DNA from: Lentisphaerota bacterium | Lineage (GTDB): Bacteria > Verrucomicrobiota > Kiritimatiellia > RFP12 > UBA1067 | Length of the DNA stretch: 23,886 bases | Assembly: GCA_015061765.1 (NCBI GenBank) | Contig: SUVZ01000010.1 | Span: 1-23,886, forward strand | Direction of reading: 5' to 3' | Shown here: piece by piece, positions 8,324 through 16,071 of the stretch | Layout of the letters: the number at the start of each line of letters is the position of its first letter | How positions within the stretch are numbered: the first letter of the stretch is position 1 | The notes under the pieces: generated by a model | What the model was told of the DNA's origin: nothing | The model's database searches: none | The model's input: only the letters and a program-made list of their open reading frames with translations | Translations under genes and position numbers: made by a program

Positions 8324-11300
8324 TCAACGCAAAATGATCGTGAAGAACGGATTCAAGTACAATCCGTCCGCCTTAAGCGTCATGCTGCGCTGCCGTCCGC
8401 CGACAATGGCGGAAATCGTTCCGTTAAGACCGACCGGCGCCGTCGTCCAAGTGATAACAGGCGTCTTCGACGAAACGGTACGATCACCGAAATCAATGAA
8501 GAGCGTCGCGCCAGCCGCCAGCGCGAGCGAACAGTCCGCCGCCGGAAGATCAAAGGGTCCTGTAAGAGCGCTCAGATCAAGCGTTGGAGACTGATGCTCC
8601 GCATCGCCGAGCGTAACCGTCCTGAGAAGCGTCGCCGAAGCGGGTTTGTACGTACCAAGAACCGTCACCGCCTTCCCCTTTTGGGAATCTCTTCCGAACG
8701 AAAGACGATTGTCGATGAGCGAACCCACGACAAGCGACTGTGATTTTTCGGCATAGAAACCGCATCCGTCATTGAGCGTGAACGTCACCGCGCTCAAATC
8801 GTTCTCCACCCCGTAAAACGACGGGAGAACCGTCCGTGCCGTGCCGATCTTATTGAAGATGATCGATCCGGCATCCGCCGCACGCACACCGCGGAAGGAG
8901 AAGACCTGATCGCCCTCGCCTCCAAAATCAATCGAACTTTTAAGGTTGATCGAAAGCGTATGCTCATTCAACGTGAGCGTATGCTGCATCGCGCCGGGCG
9001 CATCATCGGCGAAGGAAAAACCGAAGAGCGGATAGCCGCCGATCGTCGCGTCGGTCGAAAGCGTCAGATCACCGATCGCGTTGCACATCCACGAATCACT
9101 GTCAAAATTCGGCTCCGAATTGACGAGCGCGCCTGTGCCGTCCGGACCGCTTCCCGCAAGCGTAAACGAATACGGCGTTCCGCTCGTCGAAAGTTTTCCG
9201 GCAAAATCGAACGAAGCGCCGTCCGCAACCGTCACGAACGGGATCGTCACCGTACCGAACGGTTTACTGTCGCGCATCTCGACCGTCGCCTTGACGGATC
9301 CCCATGGTGCCTCGGTGACGCCACTGCGAACCGTTCCGGCCATCACATCCGTCCCACCCGTATAGGACTGACGCCGCACCGCACCGACAAGCGTACCGGT
9401 GCCACTCTTGACGAGCTTCAATCCGCCCTCAAGGATTAGCCCGGTATTGACGGCCGTCTCACCTTCCGCAACGGCGATGCAGACCTGACCTCCGCCGACC
9501 GAATCGGTGATCCTTCCGCTCACGGCGTCCAGATTAGACGGGAGCGTCAACGCCTGGCCGGCGACATCGATGTCAATCGTCGCGGTCTTGCCGGAGATAA
9601 AGGTCCCACCCGTCGGCACACCGCCAGACCACACTCCTTCCGTCGGTGTCACAAAAGCCTTATCCACCATATCATAGAAACCGTACACCTCGCACTTTGC
9701 CGGCACGTAATCGTGAATCAACTCGCCGTTTTGATAAATCTTGCAGCCGTGGCAGCGGATCGTTCCCTGCGTCGGGCGGACATACGCCGTCCCCGCCGCA
9801 TTGATTGCAAAGAGGTAGAGATTATTTTGAATCTCAGTTGTGAAAAAGCTTCTGTTGACGGAATAAATCTGCGTTCCAGACGCATTTTTAGCTGTCGCGG
9901 CACCTTTATTGAGATCAACCGTATACCGCCCGGATTTATATGGGCCATTCCCTTTGGTCGACTTCTCGCCGCTGCCGATAGCGGGGCAACTGGTCGTCGA
10001 CGTTCCCCCTTTATCACCAAACGCGCAGGTTATTCCTCCAACAGTTCCGTCATTAGCCAACGCAAACGCCCCCTTGCAATCATACCAATTATTGAAAGAA
10101 GTGGGGTTTTGGTTCCACACGCCGAACCAGTTTTCATCGGCGCTGCGCACGGTGACATCCATCGTCACGCGTGTATTTGTATCCGGCTTAAAGCCTGTAT
10201 CAAGATATGAACCGACGGGGACATCGATATACTCAACCGCCACGCAAGCCGCTTGAACGGCAAGTCCGCTTAGGTCGCAGGCCTTTTCAAGTTTGCAGTT
10301 CGTAAGATGGAAAGAAGTGAACGGCTTGGTGAGCGCACCGGAAGGAACATCGCCGCCGACGGCATCCACCACAACAACGCTCTCGGCATCCGGCTCACCG
10401 TTCTCAACCGCTACGCCATCCTCCGTGCAGTTCCAGCCGTTATCCCTCCAAACCGCGCGCCGTCCGGCATTCGTCATCAGCTCAGAAGCGGCGACAGCAA
10501 AGATGTTCGTGACATTCGCAAGTGGATCGTATTCCGCCGCCCCGCTCGCGGCTGTTCCCTGCTTAGAGACACACGTGCCGGACACCGTGTCGTAAAGTAC
10601 GGCAACGCCGTCTTTCAACGCCGGAACGAAATGGGCGACGAGCGACAGATCGCTCCCATAATAGAATTTGGCGAAATGCCATTCGGCATTACCGTATTTT
10701 TCGATTGTTTTTGTCGAACCGGCACTATGCCAGGCATTGCCGAGCAGAATACTTTCCGTGCTTTTGGTAAAGAATTCCCCAAGGGTCGAAAACGCCTTCT
10801 CCCCGTCGAGGAAGGCCTGGTCGTCAAGAAGCAGAAAATCATGCGGCACCTTCCATGCGCCGTCGGAGAAATTGAAATACGACGGTTCCGGGAGCTCAGA
10901 ACTTGTCGGTCCGCGTGAACGATGGAAAAGTTTGAACTGCGTCTTTTCCTTCCCGTCATCCGCATTTGGTCGAATGGAAATATTGTTGACCGTTTTCTCG
11001 CCCGTGCGATAGAGCGACCCGATTACTACGCATTCATCGCCGAGATAGGCCGTTCCCTTGTTGACGCTTTCCGTATAGCGGAAGCGGAAATCAAAACCGT
11101 TCAAATAAGCGGCGGAGACGCCCGTATCAATATACTGCGTACCGGTAAGGGCGATATAGCTATCGATGAGCTCAACATCTTTGGCGCCGATCACGCGGTA
11201 GACGTATCCGGCCGGGATGTTCGCCGCATCAACCGTTAAGGTTCCGCCGGCGGTGATTTCGCCGTCAAACGCTTGACGGTGCGCCCACGCCGCCGCGTTC

Positions 11301-11506
11301 TCGCCTTTGTCCGTTGCGTCCCAGACGAGGTAGAATTTCGCGAGTCCTTCGGGTATCGTTTCCGAAACGGTGACCGAGATCGTATTATCGAACCGTTCAA
11401 CCGTCAGCTGAGCGAGCTGAACAGTTTCAGCAAACGAGGAAGCGGCGGTTGAGAGCATTGCTGTCAACCATGCGCCGCAAAGCACTGATTGTATTTTTTT
11501 TTTCAT
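8324..11506 (-). CDS. Large secreted protein with two ConA/LamG-like modules and an autotransporter-type beta-strand repeat
   Basis: The protein has 1060 aa with an AAAGGA SD before the ATG at 11506. Residues 1-26 are a signal peptide. Two jelly-roll-like modules are visible. The first, about 115-330, begins YIALTGTQYIDTG and ends with AHFVPALKDGVAVLYD (291-306). The second, about 425-625, begins YIDVPVGSYLDTG and ends with KIYQNGELIHDYVPAK then YGFYDM. This opening and closing pair recurs in surface proteins of gut bacteria and phages. Residues about 693-728 (GLKLVKSGTGTL, then YTGGTDVMAGTV) match the autotransporter-associated beta-strand repeat. The remaining C-terminal part is rich in Gly, Thr and Ser, like a beta-helix passenger. 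I see no beta-barrel, sorting signal or PEP-CTERM motif. No catalytic motif is recognised; glycan binding or adhesion is inference. It is the third gene of the operon, 36 bp after DUF4838. Confidence 0.75.
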   Translation of the reverse strand: MKKKIQSVLCGAWLTAMLSTAASSFAETVQLAQLTVERFDNTISVTVSETIPEGLAKFYLVWDATDKGENAAAWAHRQAFDGEITAGGTLTVDAANIPAGYVYRVIGAKDVELIDSYIALTGTQYIDTGVSAAYLNGFDFRFRYTESVNKGTAYLGDECVVIGSLYRTGEKTVNNISIRPNADDGKEKTQFKLFHRSRGPTSSELPEPSYFNFSDGAWKVPHDFLLLDDQAFLDGEKAFSTLGEFFTKSTESILLGNAWHSAGSTKTIEKYGNAEWHFAKFYYGSDLSLVAHFVPALKDGVAVLYDTVSGTCVSKQGTAASGAAEYDPLANVTNIFAVAASELMTNAGRRAVWRDNGWNCTEDGVAVENGEPDAESVVVVDAVGGDVPSGALTKPFTSFHLTNCKLEKACDLSGLAVQAACVAVEYIDVPVGSYLDTGFKPDTNTRVTMDVTVRSADENWFGVWNQNPTSFNNWYDCKGAFALANDGTVGGITCAFGDKGGTSTTSCPAIGSGEKSTKGNGPYKSGRYTVDLNKGAATAKNASGTQIYSVNRSFFTTEIQNNLYLFAINAAGTAYVRPTQGTIRCHGCKIYQNGELIHDYVPAKCEVYGFYDMVDKAFVTPTEGVWSGGVPTGGTFISGKTATIDIDVAGQALTLPSNLDAVSGRITDSVGGGQVCIAVAEGETAVNTGLILEGGLKLVKSGTGTLVGAVRRQSYTGGTDVMAGTVRSGVTEAPWGSVKATVEMRDSKPFGTVTIPFVTVADGASFDFAGKLSTSGTPYSFTLAGSGPDGTGALVNSEPNFDSDSWMCNAIGDLTLSTDATIGGYPLFGFSFADDAPGAMQHTLTLNEHTLSINLKSSIDFGGEGDQVFSFRGVRAADAGSIIFNKIGTARTVLPSFYGVENDLSAVTFTLNDGCGFYAEKSQSLVVGSLIDNRLSFGRDSQKGKAVTVLGTYKPASATLLRTVTLGDAEHQSPTLDLSALTGPFDLPAADCSLALAAGATLFIDFGDRTVSSKTPVITWTTAPVGLNGTISAIVGGRQRSMTLKADGLYLNPFFTIILR

Positions 11507-11542
11507 CCCGTTTTTCCTTTTTGAGGTTTGAAAATTTCACTT

Positions 11543-13675
11543 TCACCGTGAGGTCTTGCCCGGCTCATGTTTCCACCAAGTGAACGGCCAGCGCAGTCCC
11601 TTGCGCTCCTTCGAGCTTTCGTACATGAAATTGCAGACGAAATCTCCTTCGACCGTTGCGCGGTAAGCAACGAGTTCATCAAACGCCTTCTTGAACGCGT
11701 CAGCCTTGCGCTTGTCGCGCGGGGCGGCATCCATCGCCTTCTGTGCGATGCGCGTTAAGCGCGTGAGCCGGGCGTCTCCGAGTCCCTTGCGGAGAAATTC
11801 AACGCGACGTTCAACCATCGAATCCCCCCGCGCCGCCGCGCGCGCGGCGTCGAGAAGTTTATTCCCCTTCACGAAGAAGGCATCGTCAAAATAATCCCCG
11901 AGAATCGCGGCGCCCGTATTGAAACTGCCACCGCCGTTGTGGTTGCCCGTCGGGTTCTGCCAGGCGATGCGCCGCACCTCGTCCGGCGTCCAGGACGCTG
12001 TGTGGGCGCGGATGAAATCGAAATAGCGCGTGATCTCCTTCTTCGCCGGACCGAACGCCGAGAGGAGTTCGTCGCGGGAAACGTCGTAGTCGCGCAGCGG
12101 TTCGCGGAAGGCGCGAATGAGGGTATAGTACATCATCGTATGACACGCCCACGCTCCGCGCAGCGAGTCGAACGAACAGCCCTTCATGCCGTTCTTGTAC
12201 GCGAAGGCGAAATCCTCGACGATCAGTCGTCCGTGGTCAAAGGGATAGTTTCCGCCGGCGAGCATGAAATTCGGCCGGTAGATGAAGTCCTTTACGCCCG
12301 CCTTGCGCCAGCCCGTGATCGCGGCGCGGAAATGTTCGGACTCCGCCTGATCGTAGGGGAAGTAGCTGCGCGGAACGATTTCGATCACGACGGACGGGTC
12401 GACGCGCGTCTCCTTCGGCGCTTCGAGGTAGTTTTCGTAAGCGTAGCCGATGACGCGAGCGGCGGGATTCACCTTGCGCACCTCGGCCTGGACCGCGTTG
12501 TAGAACTTGGCGTAGCGATCCGAGAGTGACGCGACAGGCCGCAGTGAGGTATCGACCTTCATGATTCCCCAGCGGTGGTCGGTAAGAAGCGAATTGAAAA
12601 CATAATTGCCGCGACGGTGCATCGATTCGATGTCATCGAGCGTCACCGTTCCGTTCCAGTATGGAGATTCCATGAAGCGCGGATCCGGTGCGTCCCACGC
12701 GCGGCAGCGGTGGCACTGGCAGAGCGCCACGTAGTCGTTCTCGCAGCAGTTCACCCACGGCTCGAAGCCCTGGCGCGTTCCTTTCGTATCCATCCATTTC
12801 TTCCAGTCGGCGACAGTCTGCCGCCATACGCCAGGCTCGGAAACGCAGAGCGTAACCATGCGGCCGGCTGCCGCCGGACGTCGCACGCCGCCGGGAAGCA
12901 GGTTGAAGTATTCGGGATGCGACGCGCCGAAGCGGTCCCACCAGTCGGTAAAGCCGTGTCCGGAACGAAAATGACGGCGGCGGCCGAGACGATGACGCAC
13001 GAGGAACTTCGCCTGCGCGTCAAAGAATGCGCGGGCGGATTCATATGTCGAAAAACCGAGCACCCATAAGGCATTCCACGTCATCGACCCCATGATGCGG
13101 TCCGCAAGCGGCTCGCGCGAACGGCGGTTGACAGAACTGAATCGAAGCGAACGGCGTCTGGGGATCACCTCACCGGTCGGACCCGGCCATATCCATTTGA
13201 CGCCCATCTCGTTCTCGAGAAAATCATATACGGCATACACCGTTGCGTACAGCGTCGGACGCCAGAGATCCCTCGTAACGCCTTCATATGAAACATCGGA
13301 ATCGTAGCCGAGAAGGAAAAGCGCGTTTCCGGCGGTTTTCACGATGTGCTCGTCCGCAACAAAGGGTCGGCCGGGGAGGCCGGCCCTTTTCGCGGCAGCT
13401 GTCGCACCCACGAAGATATGGTTATGGTATTTCGAGCGCGCAAGCGCGTCTTCAGTAAGAATCGCGGCCGACGAACCGAAGGCTTTGTCGAGATGGTATT
13501 TGAGTTCATCGGCGGCATAGCGTTCGGCGGCGAGGGGCTGGGACGGCAGAACGATATCGGCGGCGAGTTTTCCGTACTCGGCGACGGTAAACGCCGCCAA
13601 GGGCGAACAAGCGCAGAGCGTGCAGACGAACGCCGACACTCTGAAACAGGCCGATATGTCCCGGAAGATATCCAT
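11543..13675 (-). CDS. Secreted DUF4838 family protein with GH20-like N-terminal domain
   Basis: The protein has 710 aa. Residues 1-28 form a signal peptide that is Cys-rich for its kind. Residues about 35-125 look like the chitobiase/alpha-glucuronidase-type small domain seen ahead of many glycoside hydrolases (PLAAERYAADELKYHLDKAFG, 47-67, is the signature helix). The DUF4838 core covers roughly 185-450, with ENDYVALCQCHRC (312-324), including the typical Cys-rich CxCxxC-like cluster, and EIVPRSYFPYD (432-442). The family is widespread next to carbohydrate-active enzymes in PVC and Bacteroidota genomes, but its reaction is not established, so I assign none. No clear SD precedes the ATG. It follows the M20 stop by 12 bp, suggesting coupled translation. 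A start further downstream would lose the signal peptide. Confidence 0.8.
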   Translation of the reverse strand: MDIFRDISACFRVSAFVCTLCACSPLAAFTVAEYGKLAADIVLPSQPLAAERYAADELKYHLDKAFGSSAAILTEDALARSKYHNHIFVGATAAAKRAGLPGRPFVADEHIVKTAGNALFLLGYDSDVSYEGVTRDLWRPTLYATVYAVYDFLENEMGVKWIWPGPTGEVIPRRRSLRFSSVNRRSREPLADRIMGSMTWNALWVLGFSTYESARAFFDAQAKFLVRHRLGRRRHFRSGHGFTDWWDRFGASHPEYFNLLPGGVRRPAAAGRMVTLCVSEPGVWRQTVADWKKWMDTKGTRQGFEPWVNCCENDYVALCQCHRCRAWDAPDPRFMESPYWNGTVTLDDIESMHRRGNYVFNSLLTDHRWGIMKVDTSLRPVASLSDRYAKFYNAVQAEVRKVNPAARVIGYAYENYLEAPKETRVDPSVVIEIVPRSYFPYDQAESEHFRAAITGWRKAGVKDFIYRPNFMLAGGNYPFDHGRLIVEDFAFAYKNGMKGCSFDSLRGAWACHTMMYYTLIRAFREPLRDYDVSRDELLSAFGPAKKEITRYFDFIRAHTASWTPDEVRRIAWQNPTGNHNGGGSFNTGAAILGDYFDDAFFVKGNKLLDAARAAARGDSMVERRVEFLRKGLGDARLTRLTRIAQKAMDAAPRDKRKADAFKKAFDELVAYRATVEGDFVCNFMYESSKERKGLRWPFTWWKHEPGKTSR

Positions 13676-13687
13676 GGCGGGATAAAT

Positions 13688-14827
13688 TTATTTAGACGCT
13701 TCCGTGAAGAACGTCTTGAGATATTCTACCGTATCGTCCAGACTGGAGATATACGCGTATTCATCGACGGCGTGCGCGCCGCCGCCCTTCGAGCCGATCA
13801 GCGCAATCGGAACGCCGCAGCTGACGAACCAGCGCGCGTCCGTCGCCGCGAGCATCTTCGACAGCGGGATATGCTGACCGAGATGGGCGGACATCACGCG
13901 CTGAAGATGTTTGACGAGCGGATGGTTCGGATCGGTGTTTACCGGCGGAGAATGGCGCTCAAGCAGCACTTCGCATCCGGGGAAAAGCTCCTTCGAGAGA
14001 GCCATGAGTTCATCCTTCGCGCCGGGATTGACGCTGCGGAGGTTCAGAACCAGCGTCATTTCCGGCGGAATCATGTTGCGCGCGCCGCCGTCGGCGTTGA
14101 CGAATGTGGGCGTCATCACGTCGGACCATTTATCTTCCGGGAGCGGATGGCGGCGATCCCACTCCGCGCGGAGTTTCACGTATCCCTGCATGATTTTCGT
14201 GATCGAATCGTCGCATTTCCACGGCATGGAGGAATGTCCGCTGCGGCCGCGCGCCGTAATGCGCACGAAGGTCTGTCCCTTGTGCGCACAGCAGATCTTT
14301 CCGTAAGCCGAATCGATGACAATCACCATTTTATTGGGCACATAACCCTTCTCCTCGACCATCCAGCGCGTTCCGGCGCCGCCGATCTCCTCGTCTGGCC
14401 CGAACATGCAGGCGACGGAAACGTTTTTACCGGCCAGGGCGCAGAGCGTCTCGGCGGCGACGACCGCATAACCCTTGCAGTCGCTGACGCCGCGCGCCTC
14501 GATGCGGTCGCCGTCGCGCTTGAGCGTGAACTGCGTAGGCGAGCCGGGTGCGACCACGTCGAGATGCACGGACATGACGAAATCGTGCCGTTTGCCGGGC
14601 GTCGTCGCGGCATAGAGGATCTCGCGTCCGTCGGGAGCCGTTTCCATCGTACAGTAAAGGCCACGCTTGAGCAGATAGTCGCGCATGAAGCGCATGGAGT
14701 TGTTCACTTCCTTTATATCATAGGATACGCTCGGAATGGCTATTAACTTTCCGAAGAAATCCATATCCAGCGCATGAAGGGAAAGCGCCGCTAAAGCGAC
14801 GCCCAAGGCAATCTGTTTTTTCAACAT
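13688..14827 (-). CDS. Exported M20 family metallo-hydrolase (peptidase/amidohydrolase)
   Basis: The frame extends to a GTG at 14836, but the ATG at 14827 lies 5 nt after AAGGTGG, so I use it (379 aa). Residues 1-19 are a signal peptide, unusual for M20 enzymes, most of which are cytoplasmic. All five di-metal ligands of the family are present: His88 and Asp90 (HLD), Asp116 (VSDCKG), Glu146-Glu147 (GPDEE), Asp172 and His352 (GGGAH). The dimerisation-domain motif GARNMIPPEMTLVLNLR is at 248-264. The family cleaves peptides, acyl-amino acids or amides using two zinc or cobalt ions. What it does with a set of glycosidases is unknown; N-acyl removal or trimming of glycoprotein peptides are options. 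It is the first gene of the operon, downstream of the promoter at 14883-14911. Confidence 0.85.
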   Translation of the reverse strand: MLKKQIALGVALAALSLHALDMDFFGKLIAIPSVSYDIKEVNNSMRFMRDYLLKRGLYCTMETAPDGREILYAATTPGKRHDFVMSVHLDVVAPGSPTQFTLKRDGDRIEARGVSDCKGYAVVAAETLCALAGKNVSVACMFGPDEEIGGAGTRWMVEEKGYVPNKMVIVIDSAYGKICCAHKGQTFVRITARGRSGHSSMPWKCDDSITKIMQGYVKLRAEWDRRHPLPEDKWSDVMTPTFVNADGGARNMIPPEMTLVLNLRSVNPGAKDELMALSKELFPGCEVLLERHSPPVNTDPNHPLVKHLQRVMSAHLGQHIPLSKMLAATDARWFVSCGVPIALIGSKGGGAHAVDEYAYISSLDDTVEYLKTFFTEASK

Positions 14828-14882
14828 ATATTCCACCTTTCTTATCTATTCGACTAGGATAAACTACCCCCGTTTTGTTTTT

Positions 14883-14911
14883 AAAATATCACAAACCAGG
14901 GTTTGAGTCAA
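14883..14911 (-). promoter_or_regulatory. Promoter of the six-gene operon, with palindromic operator-like spacer
   Basis: On the minus strand TTGACT (14906-14911, five of six consensus bases) is 17 bp from TATTTT (14883-14888, four of six). The spacer contains a perfect inverted repeat: CAAACC (14892-14897), two bases, GGTTTG (14900-14905). A dimeric repressor bound there would block both promoter elements. The leader to the M20 start at 14827 would be about 49 nt. Confidence 0.6.
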
Positions 14912-14914
14912 TGC

Positions 14915-15007
14915 CTTAAAGCCGCATCGCTACGGCGGACGCATTAAAACCCGATCCTTCCCCAATGGGGCCCCTGGATCGGTTTTAACGCGTCCGAAGT
15001 GCTTTAG
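14915..15007. repeat. Long imperfect inverted repeat, function unknown
   Basis: The left arm 14937-14957 and right arm 14976-14995 pair over about 20 bases with one bulged C and one mismatch (left core ATTAAAACCCGATCC, right core GGATCGGTTTTAACG). The centre holds CCCC-AAT-GGGG (14960-14970), and the outer flanks CTTAAAGC (14915-14922) and GCTTTAG (15001-15007) also pair. Part of the right arm recurs as TTTAGCGTCC (15003-15012) and TTTTAACGTGCC (15057-15068). It lies upstream of the operon promoter and has no T-run, so it is not an ordinary terminator. It could be a mobile-element end. Confidence 0.5.
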
Positions 15008-15395
15008 CGTCCAGCAGCCAGTACCCAGCTTCCCAATCCGATTGGTCGTGGCGCGATTTTAACGTGCCATTACCCATCTTGGGACTTACCATCGGCCGCG
15101 CCCGTTCTTTTCTTTTGCGTAGGCATCGAGCCTACGCTTCGTTTTTCTGTCCCTGATTCCGTGCCGATGCCGTATTTATGCTCTTGCCTATCATCAACAG
15201 CAATTCTCGCGATTCCTCCCTGAGCGACTCTACGACAGTTCCCAGCACAAGATAAGACGTCGCTTCGCTCCGAAGTAATCAAGCGGCCAACCACCAGTAC
15301 TCAGCGACCAGTATTGGAAAAGATCGGAACATCCTCCGCATTGGACGCTGAACGCTGGCGGTTGGTTACTGCCGTCCATCACGGCAAGTCCGTAA
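15008..15395. other. Non-coding, repeat-rich spacer
   Basis: I see no gene here; a 74-codon minus frame (15070-15294) is rich in polar residues, has no family signature and no SD. The stretch contains scattered CCAGTA/CAGC-type short repeats (15011-15029, 15289-15318), a perfect 8-bp hairpin at 15117-15137 and a 6-bp hairpin (TGCCGT/ACGGCA, 15370-15386). It looks like mobile-element debris. Confidence 0.5.
15117..15146 (+). terminator. Possible intrinsic terminator, plus strand
   Basis: The stem GCGTAGGC (15117-15124) pairs perfectly with GCCTACGC (15130-15137) around loop ATCGA. Four bases later comes TTTTT (15142-15146). The short, offset T-run and lack of an upstream plus-strand gene make this weak. 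Confidence 0.3.
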
Positions 15396-15668
15396 TCAAC
15401 CGTCCTCTCGCTTGGACGCTTTGACCTTTCGCTTTGCTTCCATCACCTCCTTTTTGATCTCCCTTATCCCTCTTTCAGACATTTCTTCGACAAAGTCATC
15501 CACAAGCCTCATGAAATTGCGGTATGACTCAGTCGCCCGTTCATAGGCGGGTGCTTCGTCTCGCGACACGTATTTCTGATGAAGTTTCGTGTCTTTTCTG
15601 TATTGAAGATGGTAAAACACTCCACCCCCTTTTGAACGCGAAAGAACACTCAAGCGTCCTCTCGTCAT
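15396..15668 (-). CDS. Small DUF6788-like protein divergent from the transposase remnant
   Basis: The frame extends to an ATG at 15716 (106 aa), but the ATG at 15668 has GGAGG 8 nt upstream and starts at MTRGRLSVLSR, where related proteins usually begin, so I choose it (90 aa). The pattern of an RG-L-S opening, then VFYHLQY, then KYVSRDEAPAYERATESYRNFMRLVDDFVEEMS, resembles the DUF6788 family of small proteins, often found beside insertion sequences; no function is known. The C-terminus is basic and probably helical (KKEVMEAKRKVKASKR). It is driven by the promoter at 15724-15752. The 15716 start would leave almost no leader. I consider it a real gene of mobile-element origin with moderate confidence. 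Confidence 0.5.
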   Translation of the reverse strand: MTRGRLSVLSRSKGGGVFYHLQYRKDTKLHQKYVSRDEAPAYERATESYRNFMRLVDDFVEEMSERGIREIKKEVMEAKRKVKASKREDG

Positions 15669-15704
15669 CCTTTTGGCCTCCATAACGGCCTGCAAAAGCT
15701 TCTC

Positions 15705-15733
15705 TTGACTTCTCATGCGCCATAATATATACT
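15705..15733 (+). promoter_or_regulatory. Promoter of the transposase remnant
   Basis: TTGACT (15705-15710) and TATACT (15728-15733), each matching five of six consensus bases, are 17 bp apart. They point toward the transposase start at 15772, which has AGGA 7 nt upstream (15761-15764). The -10 overlaps that of the opposing promoter. Confidence 0.6.
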
Positions 15734-15752
15734 ATTGTAGTCGTCTTATCAA
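15724..15752 (-). promoter_or_regulatory. Promoter of the DUF6788-like gene
   Basis: On the minus strand TTGATA (15747-15752) and TATATT (15724-15729), each five of six to consensus, are 17 bp apart. Transcription would begin near 15717, leaving about 49 nt to the start at 15668. Confidence 0.6.
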
Positions 15753-15771
15753 GTAGGGAAAGGACAAAAAA

Positions 15772-16071
15772 ATGGATTTCTCGACTCCTGCAAAACATAT
15801 GCCTTCAAATCCGAAAAAGCCGCTTACTTTAAAAGAATTCCTTTCATCCGTCGCTGATTTCAGGATCGACCGCAGAAAGAAATATCCGCTCTACGAAATT
15901 CTCATGATCACCGTGTGCGCGATGATCAACGGAGCCAGGGGTCCGACTGACTTCTGGCGTTTCGGGAGAGGCAAGATCGGGTTTTTGCGCAAATTCCTTC
16001 CTCTCGTGAACGGCATTCCCAGCCATGACGCATTCCGTCGCGTTCTCGGCAAGCTTGACACGAAGCGCTTC
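15772..16071 (+). pseudogene. ISAs1 family transposase, truncated N-terminal fragment
   Basis: The first 100 codons match the N-terminal region of ISAs1-type DDE transposases: LKEFLSSVADFRIDRRKKYPL (20-40), the hydrophobic helix YEILMITVCAMING (41-54), FGRGKIGFLRKFLPLVNGIPSHDAFRRVLGKLD (64-96). Full-length members have about 350-400 aa. The match stops at about codon 100 (16071); the frame then runs to 16197 through the reverse complement of a PIN gene. The DDE catalytic core is missing, so the element cannot move itself. Its start, SD and promoter are intact, so it may still be transcribed into the PIN remnant. No terminal inverted repeats could be assigned. Confidence 0.8.

Noticed and set aside
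13361..13390. Palindrome GGCCGG-GGAGG-CCGGCC inside the DUF4838 gene
   Set aside because: The encoded AGLPGRPF fits the family alignment at that place, so an inserted repeat is not needed; GC-rich codons can give this by chance.
13346..14746. Long plus-strand open frame (466 codons) opposite M20 and DUF4838
   Set aside because: A shadow of GC-rich codon usage: it covers the ends of two well-supported genes. The same holds for the long plus-strand frames at 1710-2993, 4593-5642, 7095-8165 and 22251-23690.
14915..15007. Integron attC site
   Set aside because: The inverted repeat is bulged like attC, but RYYYAAC and GTTRRRY core motifs are not present at its ends and no integrase is visible.
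15070..15294. 74-codon minus-strand frame upstream of the main operon
   Set aside because: No SD or domain, and it spans a perfect 8-bp hairpin; it reads like low-complexity repeat debris.
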